NCBI GenBank assembly: GCA_005791535.1
Contig: SXWH01000157.1
Coordinates: forward strand, 19,535 to 83,534
DNA: 64,000 nucleotides
From: Verrucomicrobiaceae bacterium
GTDB taxonomy: Bacteria > Verrucomicrobiota > Verrucomicrobiia > Chthoniobacterales > Chthoniobacteraceae
Direction of reading: 5' to 3'
This document shows positions 26,334 to 34,911 of this stretch, piece by piece. The translations under genes and the position numbers were made by a program. The notes under the pieces are model-generated. The model was not told where the DNA came from, did no database searches, and saw only the letters and a list, made by a program, of their open reading frames with translations. How positions within the stretch are numbered: the stretch's first letter is position 1; the number at the start of each line of letters is the position of its first letter.

Positions 26334-27893
26334 ATGAACTTGCTGACACCCATCGAACAAAGCACCGTCCAGCGCCTCCGCTTTCGCAGGCAGTTCGTTC
26401 TGGCGCCGCGTCCGCTTGAGAAGTTCGCCGACTGGCAGCAGCGCCGGGTCGCCGGAAAATGGACCATTCACGCGCACCCCGACTTGCCACTGGCACAATC
26501 CCGAAGCGGCACGACGGAAGTGACCCTCATCGGATGCTGCCTGAATCCCGACGCCCCATCGCAGACCGATGCGGAAATCTGCCAGTGGCTCGCTGAGGGA
26601 ACGGAGACAATCGAGGACCTCGAGCGAAAGACCCGGCGACTCACCGGACGCTGGGTAGTGCTTTTTTGCAACGCGAGCGGTGATTTCCTGATGCCGGACC
26701 CGTGCGCGATGCGGCTAGTCCAGTATTTTGAGCATCATCCCGACGGCCCGTGGTGCTTCACACAACCGGAATCGGTGAAGGACATTCTGCAACTCCGTAT
26801 CAACCCGGAGGCGGAGCGCGAACTTTTCTCCACACCGTATTACCTCAACACGGTGGAACGCTGGCTGCCCGGCAGCGAGACGCATTACGAGAGCGTGAAG
26901 CATCTCAGCCCGAACCACTGGCTCGACCTCAGCACATCACGCCCCGCACGATTCTGGCCGCGGGAAAAGCTCGTGCCGGTTTCCGAAGAGGATGGCGTGG
27001 TCAAGGCGGGCGCGTTGCTGCGCGGCGGGATCGAGGCTGCAATCAAGCGCTTTCCCCTCGCCCTTCCGCTCACCGCCGGCTGGGACAGCCGGCTCTTGCT
27101 CGCTGCGGCAAAGCCGTTCGCAAAGGACATCTACTACTACACGCTGAAGTACAACTCCCACAGGCAGGACGCGTGCGACCTTTCCATTCCTGCTCGCCTT
27201 CTGGCCAAACTCGGCCTTCCACACCGCATGATTGAATGCCCCGCGGGAATGGCCGACGGTTTCGCCCGCATCTTCCACGAAAACGTAACGCTTGCCGCCT
27301 ACGCGCACGGGCCGATCGTATACGGGCTTTTCCGGGAGTATCCGCAGGACCGCGTTTGCCTGAAAGGCATGTGCCTCGAAATCGCACGCTGCTTCCTTTA
27401 TAAATACGACTACCCCGAGCATCTCGACGGTCGCCAACTCGCCGTGATCGCATGCGGCGCGAAACGCGTGAACGACTACATGATCCGGCATTTTGCCGGA
27501 TGGCTCGCCGGGGCCCAACCGGCTGCAACAGCCGCTGGTTACGAAGTTCTGGACCTCTTTCAGTGGGAGCAGAAAGTCTCGAATCTCGTGTGCCATGTGG
27601 AGTCTTCTTTTGACATCACTTACGAGACAGTCGCGCTTTACAACAACCGCGCGCTACTCGAAACGCTGCTTGCAGTCCCGGCGAAATCGCGGCAGCACCC
27701 CGGCTACGGATTCTATCGGAAACTGATCGGACACCTCTGGCCCGAGACACTCTCCGAACCAATCAATCCCGAATCGTTTTCCGAGTCGTTCCAGTCGCGA
27801 ATCAAGACGGTGAAGCGCGATGCGAAGGCCACACTCCGGCGATTCGGTCTGCTCGCCACCGCAAAGAAACTCATCCGCCCGAAACAGCCGTGA
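26334..27893 (+). CDS. Asparagine-synthase-like amidotransferase/ligase
   Basis: 519 residues. The N-terminal 200 residues resemble the glutaminase-like domain of class-B asparagine synthases, but the catalytic N-terminal cysteine is missing (the protein starts MNLLTP), so that half is probably not a glutaminase. The C-terminal half has the PP-loop ATP-binding motif in variant form, LPLTAGWDSRLLLAA, where asparagine synthases have SGGxDS. Such proteins recur in polysaccharide and natural-product clusters, where they are thought to form amides or adenylated intermediates. It overlaps the following PLP-enzyme gene at GTGA, which suggests the two act in one pathway. Confidence 0.82.
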   Translation: MNLLTPIEQSTVQRLRFRRQFVLAPRPLEKFADWQQRRVAGKWTIHAHPDLPLAQSRSGTTEVTLIGCCLNPDAPSQTDAEICQWLAEGTETIEDLERKTRRLTGRWVVLFCNASGDFLMPDPCAMRLVQYFEHHPDGPWCFTQPESVKDILQLRINPEAERELFSTPYYLNTVERWLPGSETHYESVKHLSPNHWLDLSTSRPARFWPREKLVPVSEEDGVVKAGALLRGGIEAAIKRFPLALPLTAGWDSRLLLAAAKPFAKDIYYYTLKYNSHRQDACDLSIPARLLAKLGLPHRMIECPAGMADGFARIFHENVTLAAYAHGPIVYGLFREYPQDRVCLKGMCLEIARCFLYKYDYPEHLDGRQLAVIACGAKRVNDYMIRHFAGWLAGAQPAATAAGYEVLDLFQWEQKVSNLVCHVESSFDITYETVALYNNRALLETLLAVPAKSRQHPGYGFYRKLIGHLWPETLSEPINPESFSESFQSRIKTVKRDAKATLRRFGLLATAKKLIRPKQP

Positions 27894-29212
27894 AAAGAAA
27901 CGCAACACTTCCGAAACACGGCATCGCGCCCGGCAGACTGCTCCGCGCCATGCATGCCGCGAAATCCGGTGATGCAAAGTGGAAATCCGGCCACACGTGG
28001 AGCCTCGTTTATCACCTGAGCGAGGACCACACGGAGCACCTCATCGATGTTTACCGGCTTTTCTTCGCCGAAAACGCCCTAAGCCCGACGGCATTTCCGA
28101 GCCTCAAAAAATTTGAGAGCGACGTCGTGCGCATCATGGCCCGCCTCGTCGGAGGAGGCGAACGAGCCGCGGGCACAATGACTTCCGGTGGAACGGAGAG
28201 TATCCTCCTCGGTGTGAAAACACACCGCGATTGGTTCCGCTCGCGTCACCCGAAAGCACGGCGCTGCAAACTCATCGTTCCGGCCACGGCGCATCCGGCA
28301 TTTTTCAAAGCCGCCGCGTATTTCGACATGGAACCGGTGACGATTCAGACTGGACCTGACTTTCGTCTCGATTCCGCGGAAGTCGCGAAAGCGATCGACA
28401 AGAATACCGCGATGCTCGTGGGCTCCGCTCCTTCGTATCCCTACGGCATCGTTGATCCAATCCGCGAGCTCGGCGCGATTGCGCAGAGGCACGATATCGG
28501 GTTGCACGTCGATGCGTGCCTCGGCGGTGCATTCCTTCCTTTCATGCGAAAACTCGGGCACCCCATTCCGGAATTCGATTTCTCCGTTCCCGGCGTTTCG
28601 TCGATGTCCGTGGACCTTCATAAATACGGTTTCTCATGCAAGGGAACGTCGGTCGTGCTTTACCGCGATTCAGCACTCCGGCGCCACCAGTTCTTTGTGA
28701 AACCCGATTGGCTCGGCGGAGCTTACGCCTCCGCCGCAATGCTCGGAACCCGCTCCGGTGGCGGCATTGCATCGGCCTGGGCCGCGCTGATGATGCTCGG
28801 CGAGAATGGATACATGGATCTCGTGCGGCGGACGCTATCATACCGCGACCGGCTGTGGAAAGGCATCCGCGCAATCGACGGTCTCGAATTGGTGGGCGAA
28901 CCGGACATGAGTGTGTTTTGCTTCCGCTCCACGAAACACGACATTTTTTCGATCGGCGCAAAGCTCGAGAAACGCGGATGGCGCATCGACCGGCAGAACA
29001 ATCCGCCCGCCATTCACATGATCGTCACGCCCAACCACAGGCTCGCGGTTTCCGCATTCCTGCGAGATTTGAAGAACATCGTCGCCACTGAGCCGCTCTC
29101 GAAAGGCAAGGCACCCGCGGCGGTGGGGCTTTACGGCGTAACGAGTTCACAAACGTCGGGAGCGAATCCCGTTGAGTCGCTCTACCGCGGCCTCGAATCG
29201 AACTACGAGTAG
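27890..29212 (+). CDS. PLP-dependent decarboxylase/lyase like sphingosine-1-phosphate lyase
   Basis: 440 residues, GTG start overlapping the previous stop. It belongs to the group-II decarboxylase branch of fold-type-I PLP enzymes: GTMTSGGTESILLGV in the cofactor-phosphate region, GLHVDACLGGAFLPF with the ring-binding aspartate, and SMSVDLHKYGFSCKGTS with the PLP lysine at about residue 245. The DLHKYGFxxKG pattern is closest to sphingosine-1-phosphate lyases, which cleave a long-chain base phosphate to an aldehyde and phosphoethanolamine. A plain amino-acid decarboxylase making an amine for glycan decoration is the alternative. It sits between the asparagine-synthase-like protein and another PLP enzyme, so the substrate may be specific to this cluster. 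Confidence 0.85.
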   Translation: MKRNATLPKHGIAPGRLLRAMHAAKSGDAKWKSGHTWSLVYHLSEDHTEHLIDVYRLFFAENALSPTAFPSLKKFESDVVRIMARLVGGGERAAGTMTSGGTESILLGVKTHRDWFRSRHPKARRCKLIVPATAHPAFFKAAAYFDMEPVTIQTGPDFRLDSAEVAKAIDKNTAMLVGSAPSYPYGIVDPIRELGAIAQRHDIGLHVDACLGGAFLPFMRKLGHPIPEFDFSVPGVSSMSVDLHKYGFSCKGTSVVLYRDSALRRHQFFVKPDWLGGAYASAAMLGTRSGGGIASAWAALMMLGENGYMDLVRRTLSYRDRLWKGIRAIDGLELVGEPDMSVFCFRSTKHDIFSIGAKLEKRGWRIDRQNNPPAIHMIVTPNHRLAVSAFLRDLKNIVATEPLSKGKAPAAVGLYGVTSSQTSGANPVESLYRGLESNYE

Positions 29213-29214
29213 CG

Positions 29215-31311
29215 ATGCCAGAGCTCGTCCAGCCGCCAAACAATTCCCTGCGTCCGCTTGCAGCGCTTCGCACCGTGGAGTTTGAAGCGATGACTCCGGA
29301 GCAGCGAACCATGATCGAAGCTGCATTCGCACGCGCAGAGGTCGGGCTGTGCGGATACAAGGCGCGCTTTTCCGTGGTGCAGCACTCCAAGGAGCCGTTT
29401 GTCATCGAAGACCACTCCGTTTCGCTATGTGGAAACGCATTCATACACCCGGCGCTTCTTCGCTTCACGTTGCGTCATGCCATTGAGGAACTGCTTTGGC
29501 GCAATCACGCGGCGGGTGCGACGATCCCGCAGTCTGCACTCCGCACGCTCGCTGCATTCGCTGCCCGCAGGTTTTTCCTGCTGACTCCCACGCAGGACCG
29601 CGAGACGATTTCCCACCTTCTTCCGGCATGGCTTGACGCCTCGCCGTGCGCGGACGAAGCAGCACTCGCATCCATCGCAAAACACTTCTCGTGCGGTGAT
29701 GTTCCGTCGCTCGCCATTGTAAAACAGCACCTCGCCGTGGCGAATCCCACGGAGTTCACATTCACTCTCCAAGGCGATGAGCGCCTCTTGATTGACCCAT
29801 CCACCGGCTTGAACAAGTACGGCTGCAGTCCGAAGCCGCGGCCCGAGGCCATCACGTTCTCCTCATGCACGGCGTCGTCCGTCTCCGAGTTTGCGTACGC
29901 CGAGGGCGAATTGCTGAGACAGCGATTCATGGCTGCCATATCCGGACGTGGGCCGCAGGATTGCTTCGAAGCCGAGATCGAGCGCGTTCGTTCGGACATC
30001 GCAAAGCTCCTCGGTTTCGAGCAAGCCCACACTCACGTGTTCCTTTCCACATCGGGAACGGATGCCGAACTTTATCCCCTCGCCCTGTTTCGCTCCACCT
30101 CGCAAACGCGATTGGTAAACATTGTCGTCGCTCCGGATGAGGTTGGCAGCGGCACGGTTCTCGCCGCAGGCGGGCGGCACTTCTGCTCGGTTACGCCGCG
30201 CGGAACCGCGGTCAAACAGGGCTCGCCAGTGGAGGGCATCGACGTTGACGGCATCGAGGTCATCCTCATCCCCATTCGTCGCAAGGATAGCACCAACCTC
30301 AGTCCGGATGAGATCCACGCCGCCATTGAGAAGGCGGTCGGCGAAGCCGAAGCCCGCGCAGATCGGATCATTCTCCACGTTGTGGATAATACGAAGACCG
30401 GCGTCGTGGTTCCGGAGGTAAGCTTTGTCAGCGCGCTCAAGGAGCGTCACCGGGAAAAACTCCGCGTACTTGTGGATGCATGCCAGTTCCGTCTCGAACG
30501 GGTAAACCTTCAGCGTTATCTCGCGCATGGATTCGCGATTCTCATCACAGGCTCCAAGTTCTTTACCGGCCCGCCATTCAGCGGAGCGCTCTTGCTCCCG
30601 CCGGACTTCGGCGTGACGGCAGAAGGAGCGGATTTTCCTGCGGGTTTCGCAGAGTATTTCACGTTCGACGAAGTGCCGCCCTCACTCCGCGGCCGCGCAG
30701 TTCAGTTGCCGCGCACACTTAATTTCGGACTACTTTTCCGCTGGACGGGCGCACTTGCTGAAATGCGCGCGTATTTCAGCGTCCCGCAACCGCAGCGAAC
30801 GAGGATTCTCTCATCGTTCCGGCACGAACTCGTCGCAAGCATTCGTGCAAATCGCGACCTTGAACTGCTCACGCCCGCGGTGCCCGTGCGGTGGAACGAT
30901 GCGGACCAATCGCTATGGGACGCGCTGCCCACGATCTTTTCGTTCGCGGTCCGAAGCAACGCATCCGAGGAATGGCTCGGAATAAAGGACCTGCGCGCAA
31001 TTTATCAGGCACTCAATCGCGATTGCAGCGCGTCTCTGCCTTCATCCGCAACCGACGCCGAACGCGCACTCGCTGCCCAACGCTGCCACATCGGCCAGCC
31101 AGTCGTGACATCGCGGAGTGCGGACGGCAGGGAATCCGGGGCGCTCCGAATCGCCTGCGGAGCACGCCTTGTTTACGGGATTTCGTTTGATTCGCAACTC
31201 GGAGCATCACCCGAAGAGCGCTTCACCCGCGAACTCACAGACGCGCGGACTGTGCTCACTAAGATTTCGCTCATCGTCAAATACTGGCGTTCATTTTCCG
31301 GCGCGGCCTAA
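29215..31311 (+). CDS. Large PLP-dependent enzyme with unknown N-terminal domain
   Basis: 698 residues. Residues about 215-600 have a fold-type-I PLP pattern: TSGTDAELYPLALF in the phosphate-binding area, RVLVDACQFRLE with the probable ring-binding aspartate at about 421, and ILITGSKFFTGPPFSGAL with the probable PLP lysine at about 448. The first 200 residues (from FEAMTPEQRTMIEAAFARAE) match nothing that I recognise and contain no signal peptide. The last 100 residues form a separate alpha/beta tail. The protein is unlike standard aminotransferases, which are about 400 residues. Only two bases separate it from the upstream PLP gene, so joint action is likely. The reaction cannot be named. 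Confidence 0.75.
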   Translation: MPELVQPPNNSLRPLAALRTVEFEAMTPEQRTMIEAAFARAEVGLCGYKARFSVVQHSKEPFVIEDHSVSLCGNAFIHPALLRFTLRHAIEELLWRNHAAGATIPQSALRTLAAFAARRFFLLTPTQDRETISHLLPAWLDASPCADEAALASIAKHFSCGDVPSLAIVKQHLAVANPTEFTFTLQGDERLLIDPSTGLNKYGCSPKPRPEAITFSSCTASSVSEFAYAEGELLRQRFMAAISGRGPQDCFEAEIERVRSDIAKLLGFEQAHTHVFLSTSGTDAELYPLALFRSTSQTRLVNIVVAPDEVGSGTVLAAGGRHFCSVTPRGTAVKQGSPVEGIDVDGIEVILIPIRRKDSTNLSPDEIHAAIEKAVGEAEARADRIILHVVDNTKTGVVVPEVSFVSALKERHREKLRVLVDACQFRLERVNLQRYLAHGFAILITGSKFFTGPPFSGALLLPPDFGVTAEGADFPAGFAEYFTFDEVPPSLRGRAVQLPRTLNFGLLFRWTGALAEMRAYFSVPQPQRTRILSSFRHELVASIRANRDLELLTPAVPVRWNDADQSLWDALPTIFSFAVRSNASEEWLGIKDLRAIYQALNRDCSASLPSSATDAERALAAQRCHIGQPVVTSRSADGRESGALRIACGARLVYGISFDSQLGASPEERFTRELTDARTVLTKISLIVKYWRSFSGAA

Positions 31312-31316
31312 GCACC

Positions 31317-32477
31317 ATGCACATCTGCATCATCTGCGAAGAATATCCGCCCGCCCCACACGGAGGCACCGGCGCTTCGTATCGCGACCTCGCAGAAGGC
31401 CTAGCAGCGGCGGGACACCGAGCCACCGTAATCGGGGTGTGCACAAGCGGCCCGGTGGAATCACGCACCGATGAAATGCGGAATGGCGTGCGCGTGATTA
31501 CGCTTCCCCGCGCATCCGCAAAGCTCGGCACGCGGCTTGGTGGATGGTGGGAACGGCGTGCGCTGCTCGGGGAAGTCCGCCGCCTCCACCGGCTGGCGCC
31601 CGTCGATATTCTTGAAGCCTCGGACTACAACGGATGGCTTTCGCACGGTTCTGTGTGCGGGATTCCGAGTGTCGTACGAATTCGCGGATCGAATCTTTTC
31701 TTCGACTCGGAACTGAACCGTCCTCCGAGCATCTTCGAGCACCGGCACGAGAGGGCTGCAGTTCAGAAAGCGACACACCTCGGCTCCGTTTCTCGATACG
31801 CAGCGGAGCGCACGATGAAACTATGCGGAGCCGAAGGGCGTGAGTGCACGATTCTTCCGAATGGAGTCGATGCCACACGCTTCGCGCCATCTGCGTCTAT
31901 CGCTGTGGAACCCGGACTCATCGTGTTCGTGAACTCGTTGAACCCAAAAAAGGGCATCGAACAATTAATCGTTGCTGTGAACGAAATCCTTCCGTCGCGG
32001 GCGGAGGGCCGTCTGGTGGTGATTGGCGAAGACACGCAGTCAAAAGGCTCTGGACGCTATCTGGCGTCACTCAAGGAACGCGTCGCGCCCGAAATTCGCG
32101 AACGCGTGGTGTTCACGGGCCGGCTCGCGCGCGAGCAGATCATTCCGTGGCTCCAGCGCGCCGGAGTGGCGTGTTATCCATCGCACATGGAGACTTTCGG
32201 CATTGCGCCGCTGGAAGCTATGGCCGTCGGGCGCCCCACGATTTTCTCCACACTCGGTCCGGGTCCGGAGGTGGTGGAGGATGGCGTGAGCGGATTGCTG
32301 TGCGACCCGCGCGACCCGAAGGACATCGTGCGCTGCATCACGACAATTCTGGACGACGGAGCGCTCGCACAACGGCTCGGCGATGCTGCACGAAAGCGCG
32401 TGCTGGAAGTTTTTGACAGCCGCGGCTGGATTGGAAGGAACGTCGCATTTTACGAACGCTGCATTCGCAAATCGTAG
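31317..32477 (+). CDS. GT4-family glycosyltransferase
   Basis: 386 residues with GT-B fold signs. N-terminus MHICIICEEYPPAPHGGTGA with the glycine-rich acceptor-side loop. C-terminal half: IVFVNSLNPKKGIEQLIVAV, VFTGRLAREQIIPWLQRAGV, and the family-4 donor-site motif ETFGIAPLEAMAVGRPTIFS. These enzymes use a nucleotide sugar with retention of configuration, at the cytoplasmic face of the membrane. It follows the large PLP enzyme by five bases and belongs to the glycan operon. Donor and acceptor are not known. Confidence 0.92.
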   Translation: MHICIICEEYPPAPHGGTGASYRDLAEGLAAAGHRATVIGVCTSGPVESRTDEMRNGVRVITLPRASAKLGTRLGGWWERRALLGEVRRLHRLAPVDILEASDYNGWLSHGSVCGIPSVVRIRGSNLFFDSELNRPPSIFEHRHERAAVQKATHLGSVSRYAAERTMKLCGAEGRECTILPNGVDATRFAPSASIAVEPGLIVFVNSLNPKKGIEQLIVAVNEILPSRAEGRLVVIGEDTQSKGSGRYLASLKERVAPEIRERVVFTGRLAREQIIPWLQRAGVACYPSHMETFGIAPLEAMAVGRPTIFSTLGPGPEVVEDGVSGLLCDPRDPKDIVRCITTILDDGALAQRLGDAARKRVLEVFDSRGWIGRNVAFYERCIRKS

Positions 32478-32529
32478 TTTTCACCGATTGGGGCTTTTCT
32501 GTTCCGACCCGCGAACCTAAACCAGCGGA

Positions 32530-33405
32530 ATGATTCAACCAGTTCGCAAAGCCGTAATTCCGGCCGCCGGATACGGGACTCGCTTTCTTCCAATCAGCAA
32601 AGCGGTACCGAAGGAAATGCTGCCCATCGTGGACAAGCCCGTAATCCAATATGTCGTGGAGGAAGCCGTCGCGAGCGGCATCACGGATATTCTGATTGTC
32701 ATCGGTCGTAGCAAGCGCTCGATCGAAGAACACTTTTTCCCAAACTGGGAACTGGAGGAGGAACTTGCCGCGAAGAACAAGTCCGACGCACTCGCCGCCT
32801 GCCGGGCGGTGTCAAACCTCGCGCGCGTTCACTTTATCTGGCAGCACGAAATGCGCGGACTCGGCGACGCGGTGCTCTACGCGAGGCATCATGTTGGAAA
32901 CGAGCCGTTCGCGTTGTTGATGGGCGATACGATCGTCGAACCTGCCGCCGGTGCGGCACCGGTGACTAGACAGCTTTGCGACGTTTGGGAGAAAGACGGC
33001 GGCAGCGCGATCGCGGTCGAGGAAGTCGCGCCGGAACGGGTCAGCCGCTACGGCATCGTCGGCGGCACCGAAGTGAGCCCGGGCCTCGTAAAGGCAAGCG
33101 TGCTCGTCGAGAAACCGAAGCCTTCCGAATCGCCCGGCCGCCTTGCAATTACGAGCCGCTACGTCCTTTCGCCCGCTATTTTTGAATGCCTCGACCAGAC
33201 GACGCCGGGGAAGAACGGGGAGCTTCAGCTCACTGATGCTCTCGCAAAGCTTCTGGGACGCGAGAGCGTTTTCGGCTGGCGGTACGGTGGCCGCCGCTTC
33301 GATATCGGTGACAAGCTGGGCTTCGTGAAAACGAACGTGGAGTTCGCGCTTCGCGATCCGGCCATCGCAACGGAACTACGCGATTTCCTCGCCTCCATCC
33401 GATGA
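32530..33405 (+). CDS. galU: UTP-glucose-1-phosphate uridylyltransferase
   Basis: 291 residues, normal length for GalU. Nucleotidyl-transferase motif VIPAAGYGTRFLPISKAVPK, then EMLPIVDKPVIQYVVEEAVA, and the C-terminal FDIGDKLGFVKTNVEFAL are diagnostic. It makes UDP-glucose from UTP and glucose-1-phosphate, the precursor for many glycans, which fits its place at the end of the exporter-glycosyltransferase cluster. It starts 52 bases after the GT4 gene and overlaps the next gene at ATGA, so it may be read from the long operon transcript or from a local promoter. Confidence 0.95.
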   Translation: MIQPVRKAVIPAAGYGTRFLPISKAVPKEMLPIVDKPVIQYVVEEAVASGITDILIVIGRSKRSIEEHFFPNWELEEELAAKNKSDALAACRAVSNLARVHFIWQHEMRGLGDAVLYARHHVGNEPFALLMGDTIVEPAAGAAPVTRQLCDVWEKDGGSAIAVEEVAPERVSRYGIVGGTEVSPGLVKASVLVEKPKPSESPGRLAITSRYVLSPAIFECLDQTTPGKNGELQLTDALAKLLGRESVFGWRYGGRRFDIGDKLGFVKTNVEFALRDPAIATELRDFLASIR

Positions 33406-34895
33406 GCGGCGCGGACGCAAACAAGGAGCTCTACAACGAACTTCGCAAACTCACGCCGGACGAATTGCTTCGCGACGAGATTCCACGCTTCGACCGCGCG
33501 TCGCCCCGCGAGCGTGCGCAACGAGTTTCACTCGTGCGGGCTGCCGGCGTGGTGTTCTCCGAAAGCGGAAGTAAGGCACAGAGGGAAATCGTCCGCGCCT
33601 GGCTTCGCGACCTTCTGAACGACCATGACGAAAAAATCCGCCGCTACGCAATGACCGCGCTTCCGAAGCTCGGTGCTACGGCGGAGGACGAGCGCGCGCT
33701 GCTCACGTTGATGAAAAGCAGCTCCATCGAACGCGAGAAGAAGTTCCTTGCCGAGACGCTGGAGAAGATCGGTGGCGTCGCGACACTTGAACAATTGCCG
33801 GCACTCGCGCCCCGCACGGAGCAGAAAGTGAAAGCAGCCATCGCACGCACCGAGCAACCGGGCAGAATCCGGCTCGACCACACGCTGGCGCAGGTTTCAG
33901 GAGTTCGCATTCACCTTCGCGGTCGCGACGGTTTGGAGATGATTGTCCGGTCCGAGGTCGAGGAAGCAATTTTGCGCTCCGGAAAATTCCGCATTGTTTC
34001 GTGCACAAAAGGGCTCGTTGTTCTCGCTCCGACCGCGCCTTTCTCCCTCGGAGAAATCTACGCGCTTCGATGCTTCGGGACCCTCGCGTTTCTGATTGGC
34101 AGAACGGACATGGCTGCGCTGCCGGCAATCATCACTGCTCCAGATACGCGCAGGATTTTCGACGCGTTCACGGAAGGTACAGTTCGCTATCGCATCGAGT
34201 TTGTCGGGAAGGGCCATCAACGCGCCGCTGTGCAGCATATCGCCGAAAAAGCCTACGCACGCTGCCCGGCGATTCTGAACGATCCGCGGCAGGCGCTTTG
34301 GATGATCGAGGTCCGAACGGACACCGTGGAATTGCGCCCCCGTATCTCGCCCGACCCGCGCTTTGCATACCGGCAGCAGGACGTCCCCGCGGCATCGCAT
34401 CCGCCGCTCGCGGCGTGCATGGTTCGACTCGCCGGGCCGATGAATGATGAAGTCGTGTGGGATCCTTTTTGCGGCTCCGGCGTGGAACTCGTGGAGCGGG
34501 CCATCGCGGGCGGAGTCCGGGCTCTGCACGGAACGGATCTCAGTGCGGAGGCGCTCGATGCTGCGCGGCGCAACCTCACGGCGGCGGGGCTCGATAAAGT
34601 GCCCGCGCATTTTGCGTGCACGGATTTCCGCGCATACGGCGGATTGCGCCGCGGCGAGGCATCGCTCGTAATCTCGAATCCCCCGATGGGCCGCCGGGTT
34701 CCGATTCCCAATATGCGAGGTCTGTTTCAGGATTTACTTCAAAAGAGCACGGAAGTGCTCCGGCCCGGTGGGCGCCTCATTTTCCCAAATCCTTTGAAAA
34801 TGGACGCACCGCCACGCGGACTTGTTCTGGTGAGCAGACAGCCCGTGGATATGGGCGGCTTTGAGTGCAAGCTGGAGCTCTACCGGCGGGGATAA
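33402..34895 (+). CDS. HEAT-like/THUMP-like protein fused to an RNA methyltransferase domain
   Basis: 497 residues. Residues 1-145 are helical and repetitive (RDLLNDHDEKIRRYAMTALP, then FLAETLEKIGGVATLEQL), like HEAT repeats. Residues about 150-320 are alpha/beta and may correspond to a THUMP-like RNA-binding part. Residues about 330-497 are a methyltransferase: DEVVWDPFCGSGVELVERAI (motif I), GTDLSAEALDAARRNLTAAG, and the catalytic-type LVISNPPMGRRVPIPN (NPPxG). The NPPxG motif and DPFCGSG are shared with RlmL/Trm14-type RNA guanine-N2 methyltransferases, so rRNA or tRNA methylation is the best guess. Coupling to galU by ATGA overlap is probably incidental. Confidence 0.8.
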   Translation: MSGADANKELYNELRKLTPDELLRDEIPRFDRASPRERAQRVSLVRAAGVVFSESGSKAQREIVRAWLRDLLNDHDEKIRRYAMTALPKLGATAEDERALLTLMKSSSIEREKKFLAETLEKIGGVATLEQLPALAPRTEQKVKAAIARTEQPGRIRLDHTLAQVSGVRIHLRGRDGLEMIVRSEVEEAILRSGKFRIVSCTKGLVVLAPTAPFSLGEIYALRCFGTLAFLIGRTDMAALPAIITAPDTRRIFDAFTEGTVRYRIEFVGKGHQRAAVQHIAEKAYARCPAILNDPRQALWMIEVRTDTVELRPRISPDPRFAYRQQDVPAASHPPLAACMVRLAGPMNDEVVWDPFCGSGVELVERAIAGGVRALHGTDLSAEALDAARRNLTAAGLDKVPAHFACTDFRAYGGLRRGEASLVISNPPMGRRVPIPNMRGLFQDLLQKSTEVLRPGGRLIFPNPLKMDAPPRGLVLVSRQPVDMGGFECKLELYRRG

Positions 34896-34911
34896 CAACC
34901 GGCGGCGCGTG

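Noticed and set aside
30381..30389. DnaA-box match TGTGGATAA
   Set aside because: Isolated and inside the coding sequence of the large PLP enzyme, where it encodes the conserved VDN stretch.
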